Source: Gillisia limnaea DSM 15749 (GTDB lineage Bacteria > Bacteroidota > Bacteroidia > Flavobacteriales > Flavobacteriaceae). Taken from it: a stretch of DNA of 64,000 nt. Made by a program: the position numbers and the translations under genes. Shown in pieces: positions 37,401 through 46,680 of the stretch. Each line of letters opens with the position of its first letter. Within the stretch, counting starts at the first letter, position 1. The stretch covers positions 2,538,572-2,602,571 of the forward strand of contig NZ_JH594606.1 of NCBI RefSeq assembly GCF_000243235.1. The letters are read 5' to 3'. Below the pieces are notes generated by a model. It was not told where the DNA came from. It ran no database searches and saw only the letters and a list, made by a program, of their open reading frames with translations.

Positions 37401-40400
37401 AGTTCTACCAATTTTGAACAATCCAATGTGGAGTTTATTCAGTTCTGGGTAATGGATCCTTATATCTATCCAGAAAATGCTGGAAATTCAGGGGGAAAAA
37501 TCACCTTTAACCTTGGGAATATTTCTGAAGATGTTTTAAAGGACGGGAGGAAGCAATATGAAAATGGCCTTCCGCAGGATGGATCTACATCAAATACAAT
37601 TAGCACTGCTTTTGGACGCGTGCCGGCCGACCAGTCCTTGATTTATGCTTTTAATACAGATGGCCAGGAAAGAATTAATCAGGATGTGGGTTTTGATGGA
37701 TTAAATGATGCCGACGAAGCACAGCAATTCCCGAATTTTGCAAACCTGAATGATCCTTCAGCAGATAATTATCAATATTTTTTAAACACCACCGGAAGCA
37801 TAGTAGACCGTTATCGGAATTATAATGGAACCGATGGAAACTCTCCGCCGGAATTGGGTGCAACAAACCGCGGTAATAATACCCTTCCAACCACCGAAGA
37901 TCTCAATCGGGATAATACGATGAATACCGTAAACAGCTATTTTGAATACGATATTGATATATTCCCCGGGATGAATATCGATAACAACCCTTATATTACA
38001 GATGTAAAGGAGAGTATGGCTCCACTTCCCAATGGACAGGAAATCCCGGTGAGATGGGTGCAATTTAAAGTGCCGATTTTTGAACCTACCGGATCCAAGG
38101 GAGGAATAGCTGATTTTAGGTCTATTCGATTCATGCGCCTGGTTTTAAGTGATTTTGAACGACGAACAGTTTTGAGATTTGGAACCATGGATCTTGTTCG
38201 TGGGGATTACAGGAGGTATAACCGAAGCCTGGACCCCGAAAATCCTGGACAGCCGGTGCAGGAAGGAACTTTATTTGAAGTTTCTGCCGTAAATATAGAA
38301 GAGAATGAAAACCGGGAGCCAATACCTTATGTGCTTCCTCCGGGCGTAATTAGGGAAGAGCTTTTCAATAACAATACAAATATCAGGCAAAACGAGCAAT
38401 CTCTTTCTTTAAGAGTGTGCGGGCTGGAGCCACAGGATGCACGCGCGGTCTATAAGAATTTTCAGGTGGATATGCGTCAATATAAAAACCTCGAGATGTT
38501 CCTTCATGCCGAATCTTTGGTGAATCAAATTCAGCTTAAAGATGGACAATTGATCGCTTTTATACGAATGGGAACCGATTTTACCGAGAATTATTATCAA
38601 ATTGAAATCCCGCTTACCGCTACTATGTTTGGAGCGGCCTCAGCAGATGAGATTTGGCCAGAATCCAACAGATTGTTGCTACCCCTGGACCTGTTACAAA
38701 AAGTAAAAACAAAGGTGTTGGGAGATCCCTCTTTCAGGCCAACTGAGGTGAATTATTTTGATGAGGAATTAAATCCTGCAGATCCCGATGATCCATATCA
38801 AATAGGCCAGTTGCGCATAGGTGTAAAAGGGAACCCGAGTTTTGGGAATATCCGTTTATTGATGCTGGGGGTAAAAAATGGTTCTCCCTCTAATACCGCT
38901 TCCGATATTTGTGGAGAGGTTTGGTTCAATGAACTTCGCTTAACAGATCTTGATAGTGAAGGTGGCTGGGCCTCCATTTTAAATATGGATGCCAATGTTG
39001 CCGATTTTGCTACAGTTTCTGGAACAGGAAGAATAAGCACGATTGGTTTTGGAAGTTTAGAACAGGGACCAAATCAGCGCAGCAGGGAAGATTTTCAGCA
39101 ATATGATGTGGTCACCAATATCAATGCGGGCCAGTTGTTACCTCAAAAATGGGGAATTAAAATACCGTTTAATTATAGCAGGGGAGAAGAGCTGGTTACT
39201 CCAAAATACGATCAGCAATACCTGGATCTGGAATTAAAAACAAGACTTGATGGGATTACGGATGCCGCCGAAAAAGCCAGGGTAAAAGAACAATCGGAGA
39301 TTTACACCAAAAGGCAAAGTGTGAATGTTATAGGCCTAAGAAAAGAACGCACTGGCGACCAAAAACCGATGCCTTATGATATTGAGAATTTCACGATTTC
39401 AACTTCCTATAATCAAATAGACCATCGGGATTTTGAAATTGATGAATCTTTAAGTCAGAATGTTCGGGTGGGAGCAACCTATGATTATAATTTTGCGCCA
39501 CTTTCCATAGAGCCATTAAAAAATATTCCGGCATTAGACAGTAGTTTGTATTATCAAATATTCAAGGATATTAATATCAATCCATTGCCAAGCAATATTT
39601 CTTTTGGCTCGAATATTTTTAGACAGTATAATGAGCAAAAATTCAGAGAACTGGATCTAACGGAGAATGACATAGGTATTCCCACTTTATATCAACGTAA
39701 TTTCTTGTTTGACTGGCAATACCGGGTGAATTACAATTTGACAAAATCCCTTCAGTTCAGTTTCGATGCTTCAAATAACCGGGTAATTCGAAATTATATA
39801 GGCGAAAATAATTTTGTAGATAACAGCATTGGGATTTGGGATGAGTTTTTTGAAGTTGGAACACCAAATCAGCATTTTCAAACATTACAGTTAAATTATG
39901 AATTGCCACTTGCAAAGATCCCGGTCCTTGAGTTCGTAAAAGCCACGTATTCATATAAAGGAGATTTTCAATGGCAACGGGGATCGGAAGTTTTTAAAAG
40001 CCTGGAAGGCATTCCTGATCTTGGAAATTCTATTCAAAATTCCAGCGTTCACCAAATTAATGCTGGAATGGATATGCAAAAGTTGTATGATTATTTCAAG
40101 CTTGTTCCCAGAAAAAGCACTCCTTCCGGTATTAAGCAGCGCAGCGCAGCAGTCCCAACCCTGGATCCAGATACACCTACAAAGCCTGCAACAGGACCAG
40201 AGGTAAGTCGTGGAGATAAAAGCTACAATACCATGATAGGAATTGTTACCGGAATTAAAAGGCTTCAGGTTAATTACAGGGAAAATAAGGGGATCTTTTT
40301 GCCAGGTTATACCCAGAGTATTGGGTTTATGGGGACTTTGCGTCCTACAACGGGATTTACATTGGGAAGACAACAGGATGTTCGGGATCTTGCTGCCCGC

Positions 40401-41567
40401 AATGGCTGGTTAACACTTTATCAGGAATTTAATCAACAATATACCGCTGTAAAGAACAAGCAGCTGGATATTCAGGCTTCTATGAGTTTTATTCCGGATC
40501 TAACTATAGACCTTACCGCAGGAAGAATTTATTCGGAAACTTTTTCTGAAAATTACAGAGTAGATCCAACTTCCCTTCAGTATGAATCCCTGAGTCCTTA
40601 TAATTTTGGGAATTTCAATATTTCCACCATTCTTATAAGTTCTGCTTTTGATGCCAATGACCAGGAGTTTTCAGAAACCTTTGAAAGTTTCAGAGAAAAC
40701 AGGCTGGAGGTTGCCCGCAGGCTCGCAACTGAAAATGGAAGGGATCCTAATATTGTGGATGAAGAAGGTTACCCAATTGGGTACGGGAAAAGCAATCAGG
40801 CGGTATTATTGCCTGCATTTTTAGCCGCTTATTCGGGGCAGGATGCTGCTTCGGTAAAACTTGGTGCTTTCCGTAATTTCCCACTTCCTAACTGGGAAAT
40901 AAAATATACTGGATTCATGAGAATGGATTGGTTTAAAAAGAATTTCAGAAGATTTTCGCTAACTCACGGGTACAGGGCAGGATATACAATTAATCAGTTT
41001 CAAACCAACCTGGATTATAATCCTCAAAATCCATTCGAAATCAACCAGACAAATAATTTTAAGAACCCTATGCTTTTTTCCAATATCAATCTTACGGAAA
41101 TGTTTAGCCCGTTAATGCGAATTGATTTGGAAACCAATGATGCGATACGGGTTTTGGCTGAGATAAGGAAAGACAGGGCGCTATCGCTTAGTTTTGATAA
41201 TAACTTGCTTACAGAAATTAAAGGGAATGAATATATTCTGGGATTGGGATATCGATTAAAAGATTTGAAGATCGTCACCAATTTTGGAGGCAGAAGCAGG
41301 GTTCTCAGCAGTGACTTAAATTTTAAAGCCGATGTTGCTTACAGAAAAAATATCAACATTATAAGATATCTCGATCTTGAAAGCAGTCAGGTTATAGCCG
41401 GGCAGGATCTTTGGGCAGTTAATTTTACTGCAGATTATGCCTTGTCCAAGAACCTTACAGCACTCGTTTATTATGACCATACCTTCTCTGAATATGCGGT
41501 TTCCACTGCATTTCCTCAAACAACCATAAGGTCTGGGGTTACCCTTCGATATAATTTTGGAAATTAA
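34425..41567 (+). CDS. sprA: SprA, type IX secretion translocon / gliding motility protein
   Basis: SprA is the giant outer-membrane beta-barrel that forms the protein-conducting channel of the type IX secretion system and is needed for gliding and adhesin export. A TTG start gives 2380 residues. A signal peptide runs to about residue 28 (LIAQ), followed by the typical family region (NYFKQKNNAIAENRDP; GSVAMDLGLLYTKQDNP). Very many amphipathic beta-strands follow, with an aromatic end (IRSGVTLRYNFGN). The length matches flavobacterial SprA (about 2400). No frameshift is seen across 7.1 kb. Confidence 0.97.
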   Translation: MRNKDLKLSYCFRLCVFCLLAFPSNLIAQDEPVVQDSVRTGYATGTLSLPNPNSIVAAYEYDPILDRYIYTETLGTYNLSIPLILTSEEYQELVIQEEIRNYFKQKNNAIAENRDPDPDAQRDALPGYYVNSSFFENIFGGREIEVVPQGSVAMDLGLLYTKQDNPAFSPRNRSNLTFDFDQRIQLSLLGNVGTKLKVIANYDTESTFDFQNQLRLEYTPNEDDIIQKIEVGNVNMPLNSALIQGAQSLFGFKTELQFGKTRITGVFSEQKSQRRTVNVEGGATIEEFEKFAIDYDQDRHFFLAHYFRDTYDRSLENYPFVNSNIQIQRIQVWVTNRTNNIQNLNDTRNIVGIQDLGESNTPGNIRLDNPPAGFFNRPPGAFPNNTNNDFNPFGINGPGESILTPAIRDISTVQNGFGGLPVSEGSDYAKLENARQLKSNEFILHPRLGYISLNQRLSNDEVLAVAFQYTLNGQVYQVGEFANDGIDANIEGGADGIRVNQNLVVKLLKSTLTNVNEPIWDLMMKNIYGLGAFQLERDDFRLNILYTDPQPLNYITAAEDGNLPLPEDVEQTTLLRVFNLDRLNNNNDPVNGGDGFFDYVPGITIDPQNGLVIFTTVEPFGEHLFKKLDNTPNTGGEDYNLPETYNPNQKKYVFRELYRTTKIQAEQEAADKNKFQLKGRYKSANVEGIPIGFNLPQGSVTVTAGGRVLQEGVDYVVNYQLGRVQIIDDALLASDIPIQINTENNALFGQQSKRFMGINVEHLFSDKLLVGGTFLSLKERPLTQKANYGYEPVNNSIYGLNASYNTDVPFLTRLVNKLPNIDTDVPSNISVRGEFAYLQPGTPQVSDFGEKATTYIDDFESSQTSISINNPLGWELSSVPLGFGGELANGDLASGYKRAKMWWYTIDPIFYSSQRPDGISDSDLSSFASRRVFLDEIFPNTDVVQGQPQVIFTMDVTFDPSERGAYNYNPSAAGGSSLNNPKENFGGISRAISSTNFEQSNVEFIQFWVMDPYIYPENAGNSGGKITFNLGNISEDVLKDGRKQYENGLPQDGSTSNTISTAFGRVPADQSLIYAFNTDGQERINQDVGFDGLNDADEAQQFPNFANLNDPSADNYQYFLNTTGSIVDRYRNYNGTDGNSPPELGATNRGNNTLPTTEDLNRDNTMNTVNSYFEYDIDIFPGMNIDNNPYITDVKESMAPLPNGQEIPVRWVQFKVPIFEPTGSKGGIADFRSIRFMRLVLSDFERRTVLRFGTMDLVRGDYRRYNRSLDPENPGQPVQEGTLFEVSAVNIEENENREPIPYVLPPGVIREELFNNNTNIRQNEQSLSLRVCGLEPQDARAVYKNFQVDMRQYKNLEMFLHAESLVNQIQLKDGQLIAFIRMGTDFTENYYQIEIPLTATMFGAASADEIWPESNRLLLPLDLLQKVKTKVLGDPSFRPTEVNYFDEELNPADPDDPYQIGQLRIGVKGNPSFGNIRLLMLGVKNGSPSNTASDICGEVWFNELRLTDLDSEGGWASILNMDANVADFATVSGTGRISTIGFGSLEQGPNQRSREDFQQYDVVTNINAGQLLPQKWGIKIPFNYSRGEELVTPKYDQQYLDLELKTRLDGITDAAEKARVKEQSEIYTKRQSVNVIGLRKERTGDQKPMPYDIENFTISTSYNQIDHRDFEIDESLSQNVRVGATYDYNFAPLSIEPLKNIPALDSSLYYQIFKDININPLPSNISFGSNIFRQYNEQKFRELDLTENDIGIPTLYQRNFLFDWQYRVNYNLTKSLQFSFDASNNRVIRNYIGENNFVDNSIGIWDEFFEVGTPNQHFQTLQLNYELPLAKIPVLEFVKATYSYKGDFQWQRGSEVFKSLEGIPDLGNSIQNSSVHQINAGMDMQKLYDYFKLVPRKSTPSGIKQRSAAVPTLDPDTPTKPATGPEVSRGDKSYNTMIGIVTGIKRLQVNYRENKGIFLPGYTQSIGFMGTLRPTTGFTLGRQQDVRDLAARNGWLTLYQEFNQQYTAVKNKQLDIQASMSFIPDLTIDLTAGRIYSETFSENYRVDPTSLQYESLSPYNFGNFNISTILISSAFDANDQEFSETFESFRENRLEVARRLATENGRDPNIVDEEGYPIGYGKSNQAVLLPAFLAAYSGQDAASVKLGAFRNFPLPNWEIKYTGFMRMDWFKKNFRRFSLTHGYRAGYTINQFQTNLDYNPQNPFEINQTNNFKNPMLFSNINLTEMFSPLMRIDLETNDAIRVLAEIRKDRALSLSFDNNLLTEIKGNEYILGLGYRLKDLKIVTNFGGRSRVLSSDLNFKADVAYRKNINIIRYLDLESSQVIAGQDLWAVNFTADYALSKNLTALVYYDHTFSEYAVSTAFPQTTIRSGVTLRYNFGN

Positions 41568-41578
41568 TGACAGACTGC

Positions 41579-41608
41579 TTGACAAAAACCAATAATAAAT
41601 TAACTTTG
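41579..41608 (+). promoter_or_regulatory. Bacteroidetes-type promoter before gcvH
   Basis: TTG at 41579-41581 and TAACTTTG at 41601-41608 are separated by exactly 19 bp. The -7 element ends 22 bp before the gcvH start codon. Confidence 0.75.
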
Positions 41609-41630
41609 TGATCTTATAAAATTAAAATTT

Positions 41631-42011
41631 ATGAATATTCCACAAGAATTAAAGTATACCAAAGATCACGAATGGGTGAAAATTGATGGTGATGTAGCTA
41701 CGGTTGGAGTTACAGATTTCGCCCAGGGAGAACTTGGCGATATTGTTTACGTTGAAGTAGAAACCGTAGGGGAAACCCTGGAGCGGGAAGAGGTTTTTGG
41801 AACCGTAGAGGCTGTAAAAACAGTTTCCGATCTATTTTCACCTCTTTCAGGAGAAGTGATTGAGTTTAATAATAGCCTTGAAGATGCTCCTGAAAAGGTA
41901 AATTCTGATCCCTATGGAGAAGGCTGGATGGTGAAAATTAAGATTGCCGATCAAAATGAAATCTCAGGACTTATGAGTCCGGAGGATTATAAAGCTCTCA
42001 TTGGCAGCTAA
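41631..42011 (+). CDS. gcvH: Glycine cleavage system H protein
   Basis: The H protein shuttles the methylamine group between the P, T and L proteins on a lipoyl arm. The 126 residues match the family throughout ([35 protein letters not shown]). The lipoylation site is Lys63 in [12 protein letters not shown]. The other glycine cleavage genes are not in this window. It overlaps the next gene by 11 bp. Confidence 0.96.
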   Translation: MNIPQELKYTKDHEWVKIDGDVATVGVTDFAQGELGDIVYVEVETVGETLEREEVFGTVEAVKTVSDLFSPLSGEVIEFNNSLEDAPEKVNSDPYGEGWMVKIKIADQNEISGLMSPEDYKALIGS

Positions 42012-42405
42012 ATTAGCTTTACTTTTAGCGATTGTTTATACAATTGCCTTAACCGTAGCATCTCTAATACAATTAGGTGATTTATCTGTAGGCGCCTTTA
42101 GTCCTACAGATAAAATGCTTCATACGGGCGCTAGTTTCGTTTTAGCCCTGGTTTGGATGTTGTTTTATTTACTAAGAATGGAGCAAAAAAAGAATTATGT
42201 TCCCGCATTTCTTGTTATTTCTGTTTTGGTAATAATTTTTGGTATATTAATTGAGGTCTTACAGGGTGTATTAACAACGTATCGTCAGCCCGATTGGGCT
42301 GATGTTGTGGCAAATAGCATTGGTGTTTTACTCGCTTTATCTTTAAGTTTTTTCTTTAAGAAATTCTTAATTAAGCTAAAACACAAGATTAATTTATTTT
42401 TATGA
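42001..42405 (+). CDS. VanZ-like membrane protein
   Basis: The 134-residue protein has four hydrophobic helices and the VanZ family pattern: [16 protein letters not shown] in the second helix and [33 protein letters not shown] at the end. In flavobacteria this gene usually follows gcvH. Its role is not established; VanZ itself gives low-level teicoplanin resistance. The TTG start overlaps gcvH by 11 bp, so expression is probably coupled. Confidence 0.85.
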   Translation: MAAKLALLLAIVYTIALTVASLIQLGDLSVGAFSPTDKMLHTGASFVLALVWMLFYLLRMEQKKNYVPAFLVISVLVIIFGILIEVLQGVLTTYRQPDWADVVANSIGVLLALSLSFFFKKFLIKLKHKINLFL

Positions 42406-42443
42406 AAAAAATTTTTACATTAGCAACCCTTATTAATCAATAA
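42402..42443 (+). other. Very short reading frame bridging vanZ-like gene and tonB
   Basis: An ATG overlapping the VanZ-like stop codon (ATGA) opens a 13-codon frame ([13 protein letters not shown]) that ends 6 bp before the tonB start. It could help re-initiation at tonB or be chance; nothing further supports a peptide. Confidence 0.25.
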
Positions 42444-42449
42444 AGAATT

Positions 42450-43172
42450 ATGGAACCCAAGAAAAATCCCAAAGCCGATTTAACGAAAAGAAGTGTCCTC
42501 TTTCTGCAGTTGGGTCTAATTTTAGTCCTTTTAATCACGTATGTCTCTATTGAGTGGAAAACGTATGATAAAGACGCAATAGATCAAGGCCAGTTAGATC
42601 TGGGAGATCTGGATGATGAAGAAATCCCAATTACGGAACTGCTTAATACGCCACCACCACCACCACCACCGCCACCTGCGCCGGAAATTATTGAGGTTGT
42701 AGAAGATGAGGAAGAAGTAGAGGAAACTATTATTGAATCTACGGAGACCAATCAGGAAGAGATCGTAGAGGTTCGTGAGATCGTTGAAGCTCCTGTTGAG
42801 GATGAAATTGCGGATGTTCCTTTTGCTGTTATTGAAAACGTGCCTATTTTTCCAGGATGTGAAAATCTTCCTAACAATGATGCACGTAAAAAGTGTATGA
42901 GTGAGAAAGTTCAGGAATTTGTGAATAGAAAATTCAATACAGACCTTGGAAGCCAGTTAGGTTTAAGTGGTGTTAACAGGATAATCGTTCAATTTAAAAT
43001 AGATAAAAGCGGAAATATTACCGACGTGCGTTCCCGTGCCCCTCACCCAAGACTGGAGCAGGAAGCCGCAAGAGTAATAAACTCGTTGCCTAAAATGCAA
43101 CCAGGTAAGCAACGTGGGAAACCGGTAGGGGTTATGTACTCTTTACCTATTGTATTCCAGGTGCAGGATTAA
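42450..43172 (+). CDS. tonB: TonB-family energy transducer
   Basis: The 240-residue protein couples the proton-motive force of ExbBD to outer-membrane receptors. It has one N-terminal transmembrane helix (about 17-36). A nine-proline stretch follows near residue 70, then an acidic Glu/Val-rich periplasmic spanner. The C-terminal TonB domain reads NVPIFPGCENL…IIVQFKIDKSGNITDVRSRAPHP…INSLPKMQPGKQRGKPVGVMYSLPIVF. It is followed by a terminator, and no exbB/exbD is adjacent. Confidence 0.92.
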   Translation: MEPKKNPKADLTKRSVLFLQLGLILVLLITYVSIEWKTYDKDAIDQGQLDLGDLDDEEIPITELLNTPPPPPPPPPAPEIIEVVEDEEEVEETIIESTETNQEEIVEVREIVEAPVEDEIADVPFAVIENVPIFPGCENLPNNDARKKCMSEKVQEFVNRKFNTDLGSQLGLSGVNRIIVQFKIDKSGNITDVRSRAPHPRLEQEAARVINSLPKMQPGKQRGKPVGVMYSLPIVFQVQD

Positions 43173-43190
43173 CACAAGAAAATATTTTTT

Positions 43191-43231
43191 AAATTCCCAA
43201 ATCGCCAGTCGGTTTGGGAATTTTTCTTTTT
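43191..43231 (+). terminator. Terminator after tonB
   Basis: AAATTCCCAAA at 43191-43201 pairs with TTTGGGAATTT at 43213-43223, followed by a T-rich run. Confidence 0.85.
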
Positions 43232-43305
43232 GGTCATTTTTATGAAACATCAAAAAAATTGGTATCTTTCCGCTTGATGAACCCAAGTCCATTACCCCTC
43301 CGGCT

Positions 43306-45429
43306 ATGAAGTATATTGGAAGCTTCCTTTTATTTTTTGTGATTTTTCCGGGTTGGTCTCAGGTGGAAATTTCCAAATTTGAAACCTATCCCGTTTTTCC
43401 CGAGTGTCAAAACGCCGAATTTCAGTCGGAAGAAGTTTGCTTTAAAAATACGCTTCGAACTTTTATACTTCAAAACTTTCAGGTGCCTGAAAAGGTTTCT
43501 GAAGAAAATTATAGCGGAGAAATTTATGTGCTCTTTGAAGTTACCCGTGAAGGTAATTTCAAAGTGCTTTATGTAGATGCCATCTATTCAGAATTAAAGG
43601 TTGAAATTGAAAGGGTTTTTGGGTTATTGCCAAAAATTGAGCCTGGTACTTACAATACAAAGCCAACGTATGTGCAATTCCGGATGCCCCTAAAGATTCC
43701 AATGAGCCTAAATACAACAGTTGAGGTGGATACAGAAACCCCGGTTACAGTAGCTGGGAATGACAGGTTGGTCGAGTCACCTAGCGATAAAAATGTTTTG
43801 GAGGAATATGATGCAATTGTCTCTAAACCTTTTAAAGACAATGTGAATTCCAGTAATTTAAATATTCCATTATCGCACGAACGATATAGCAGGTTTGATG
43901 CAGAGATCAACCGAATTGGAACGAATAGTCATACCGCGACAAAACCTTTTATATACAGTGAAGTTGCTAAATATTATGATTTTGACCAGGAGCAACGTGA
44001 ACTTCAAAAGAATACTACCACATGGTTGGGTAGAAAATTATGGAATGAACACCTGGTGGAGTTTCAGGGACCCAATTACTGGTTTACCGGGGATATTGTG
44101 CTGGACTTGCAAATTGGGAAAGATTTTCAAAGTGATTTTGATTTTACCTACAACAATACTCGGGGAGCAATTTTTCAGGGAGGTTTAGGGGATAATTTGA
44201 ACTTTTATACGGTTGTTTTTGAGAGTCAGGGGCGTTTTGCCGACTACTATAACCGCTATGCAGAAAGTATTGCCCCCTTTATGGGAAGTGGGGTTGCAAT
44301 AATACCTGGACGGGGAATCGCCAAAGAATTTATGGATGGGGGGTTTGATTATCCAGTTGCCGAAGGCTACCTGTCGTATAGCCCCAACGAATTTTTTGAT
44401 CTCCAATTTGGACATGGAAATAATTTTATTGGTGATGGGTATCGTTCCCTCCTTATGAGTGATAATGCAAGCCCTCACCCGTATTTTAAATTAAATACAA
44501 CTTTTTGGAAATTAAAGTATACCAATACCTGGATGTCTCTTAGAGATGTAAGGGAGGAAGTAGCAGCAGAAGGTTCGTACCGCGCAAAGTATATGGCAAA
44601 CCATTACCTGAGCATTAATTTAACCAGAAGACTCAATATTGGGGTGTTTGAATCGGTAATTTGGCAAAATGATAATGGACGGGGGTTTGATGTGAATTAC
44701 CTCAATCCTGTAATTTTTTACCGTTCCATAGAATTTTCTACAGGAGCCAGGGGAGGAAATGCACTTATTGGGATTACGGGAAAATATAAAGTAAGCGATC
44801 GGGTAAATATTTATGGTCAATGGATCATAGATGAATTTTCTTCAGTAGACGTTTTTGGAGGCGACCAAAGCTGGAAAAATAAACTTGGCTTTCAGTTGGG
44901 TGCGAAATATTTTGATGCATTTAATATTCCAGACCTATATCTTCAGGCAGAGTATAACCAGGTGCGTCCATATACCTATTCCCATAATTCCGTAGTGCTT
45001 AATTACGGTCATAACAATCAGTCCATGGCCCATTTATGGGGTGCAAATTTTAGGGAATTTATAGCAATTGCAAGATACCGGCACAACCGATGGTACGGAA
45101 GTGCAAAACTTATTCTGGGTGAGCGTGGGTTTGATTTTAATACTGAAAAAGATGATGCCTATTACGGTGGCGGAATCTACAGAAGCGAGCGTGACAGACC
45201 TTTTGAAAATGGGGTTAAAATAGGGCAGGGAAATACAACCACTTCACTATTTACAGAAGTAGAAACAGGATATATAATAAATCCTGTTACCAATTTAAAA
45301 ATATTTGGAAGTTTGATTTACCGAAATTTCGATCCTATGGAAAACACCACACAAAATTTTAAAAGCAATACCCTCTGGCTGAATATAGGCTTGAGAACCG
45401 ATATTTTTAACTGGTACTTTGACAATTGA
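43306..45429 (+). CDS. Outer-membrane protein related to gliding protein RemB, with N-terminal TonB-CTD-like domain
   Basis: The 707-residue exported protein has a signal peptide ending GWSQ (about residue 19). Residues about 25-130 resemble the TonB C-terminal domain (YPVFPECQNAEF…EVCFKNTLRTFI…GEIYVLFEVTREGNFK…LLPKIEPGTYNTKPTYVQFRMPL). From about 200 to the end it is a beta-barrel-like region with features of the RemB/capsule-assembly group (GGFDYPVAEGYLSYSPNEFFDLQFGHGNNFIGDGYRSLL). It ends in an aromatic strand. RemB is needed for normal gliding in Flavobacterium. The RemB assignment is from remembered similarity, so I leave the symbol empty. Confidence 0.7.
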   Translation: MKYIGSFLLFFVIFPGWSQVEISKFETYPVFPECQNAEFQSEEVCFKNTLRTFILQNFQVPEKVSEENYSGEIYVLFEVTREGNFKVLYVDAIYSELKVEIERVFGLLPKIEPGTYNTKPTYVQFRMPLKIPMSLNTTVEVDTETPVTVAGNDRLVESPSDKNVLEEYDAIVSKPFKDNVNSSNLNIPLSHERYSRFDAEINRIGTNSHTATKPFIYSEVAKYYDFDQEQRELQKNTTTWLGRKLWNEHLVEFQGPNYWFTGDIVLDLQIGKDFQSDFDFTYNNTRGAIFQGGLGDNLNFYTVVFESQGRFADYYNRYAESIAPFMGSGVAIIPGRGIAKEFMDGGFDYPVAEGYLSYSPNEFFDLQFGHGNNFIGDGYRSLLMSDNASPHPYFKLNTTFWKLKYTNTWMSLRDVREEVAAEGSYRAKYMANHYLSINLTRRLNIGVFESVIWQNDNGRGFDVNYLNPVIFYRSIEFSTGARGGNALIGITGKYKVSDRVNIYGQWIIDEFSSVDVFGGDQSWKNKLGFQLGAKYFDAFNIPDLYLQAEYNQVRPYTYSHNSVVLNYGHNNQSMAHLWGANFREFIAIARYRHNRWYGSAKLILGERGFDFNTEKDDAYYGGGIYRSERDRPFENGVKIGQGNTTTSLFTEVETGYIINPVTNLKIFGSLIYRNFDPMENTTQNFKSNTLWLNIGLRTDIFNWYFDN

Positions 45430-45725
45430 TTTCACCGTTGAGTTTATTTTCCCGATTCCCACCCAACCCCTTTGGGAAGATTTCATCGAAAAAATGGAAA
45501 ATTCTTCCTTTACCATACCTCTTGGGCCTGCTTCGGGCTAATAGATTTGTTTTCCCCTTATTTAATGTATAAAGGGTATTTTATCAAAAAACTACGGGTA
45601 TATTGATAGTCTTTTATGAAAATATACTTTTTGATTACTAAATAGCTACCTGGAAGAGTGAAATTTAGCAATGTTTTAAGGTCATAAAGAAATATTTCGG
45701 CGTTTAAATTAACCATTTTAGCTTC
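45430..45725. other. Gene-free spacer before the ctaB cluster
   Basis: The roughly 350-bp gap between the RemB-like gene and ctaB contains no plausible gene and no strong hairpin. Its only clear feature is the promoter at its right edge. Confidence 0.6.
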
Positions 45726-45755
45726 TTGTTAAAACCTAATTATGAAGTATCTTTG
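45726..45755 (+). promoter_or_regulatory. Bacteroidetes-type promoter of the ctaB cluster
   Basis: TTG at 45726-45728 and TATCTTTG at 45748-45755 are 19 bp apart, an excellent match. The -7 element ends 22 bp before the ctaB TTG start, so the leader is very short. Confidence 0.78.
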
Positions 45756-45777
45756 CACCAATTAAAAAAATGCTTTT

Positions 45778-46680
45778 TTGAGTAATACAAGCGTACATAC
45801 CCCTTCTGTATCAATACTTTCAGATTTTAAGGAACTCACTAAAATGCGACTTGCAATTAGTGTTGTTTTTTCATCTGTAGCCGGATATTTTCTGGGTGCG
45901 GAGGTTGTTGATTTTGTTACGGTTTTATTGCTTGCAATAGGCGGGTATTTTATGGTTGGAGCTTCCAATGCCTACAACCAGATAATTGAGCGGGATTTGG
46001 ATGTCTTGATGGACCGCACAAAGAACCGGCCCATTCCCGGGGGAAGAATGTCTGTAAATACAGCATTTACAATTGCTAGTGTTTTTACTATACTGGGACT
46101 TATAGTTCTTTATATCATAAATCCTAAAACAGCGATGTTTGGTGCTATAAGCATTTTTCTATATGTAAGTGTTTATACTCCATTAAAGACCAGGACGCCC
46201 TTATCTGTTTTTGTGGGAGCTTTTCCCGGAGCAATTCCATTTATGTTGGGATGGGTAGCAGCAACCAATGAATTTAGCATAGAGCCGGGAACTTTGTTTA
46301 TGATCCAATTCTTTTGGCAATTCCCGCACTTTTGGGCTATTGGATGGTGGCTGTTTGACGATTACAAGAAAGGTGGATTCTTTATGCTTCCTACAGGGAA
46401 AAGGGATAAAGGAACCGCAGTACAGATTATTCTCTACACGATCTGGACAATTTTAGTTTCCCTTATTCCTGTTTTTGGAGTCACCGGGAAACTTTATTTA
46501 ACCCCTGTCTCCGGAGTTATTATTTTAATGCTGGGATTAGGGATGTTGTATTATGCTTTCAATTTGTACAATAAGCGGGATGCCAAAGCGGCAAAAAAAT
46601 TGATGTTTGCCAGTGTGTCTTATATCACACTGCTTCAAATAGTATATGTATTAGATAAATTTATAAGAGGATGGATTTAA
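45778..46680 (+). CDS. ctaB: Protohaem IX farnesyltransferase (haem O synthase)
   Basis: The enzyme adds a farnesyl group to haem B to give haem O, the precursor of haem A for the aa3 oxidase. The 300-residue membrane protein (TTG start) has the UbiA-type motif NAYNQIIERDLDVLMDRTKNRPIPGG and about nine helices. It overlaps the next gene by 10 bp. It opens the second oxidase cluster (ctaB, subunits III/III/IV, SCO1, DUF420), which complements coxBA near 14-17 kb. Confidence 0.95.
   Translation: MSNTSVHTPSVSILSDFKELTKMRLAISVVFSSVAGYFLGAEVVDFVTVLLLAIGGYFMVGASNAYNQIIERDLDVLMDRTKNRPIPGGRMSVNTAFTIASVFTILGLIVLYIINPKTAMFGAISIFLYVSVYTPLKTRTPLSVFVGAFPGAIPFMLGWVAATNEFSIEPGTLFMIQFFWQFPHFWAIGWWLFDDYKKGGFFMLPTGKRDKGTAVQIILYTIWTILVSLIPVFGVTGKLYLTPVSGVIILMLGLGMLYYAFNLYNKRDAKAAKKLMFASVSYITLLQIVYVLDKFIRGWI

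Noticed and set aside
39951-40373. 140-codon minus-strand frame in sprA
   Set aside because: sprA is continuous and protein-like in the other direction; the antisense translation is Cys/Ser-rich without domain character.
42657-42680. CCACCACCA-type triplet repeat in tonB
   Set aside because: It encodes the expected proline stretch of the TonB periplasmic spanner; it is not a CRISPR or a mobile repeat.
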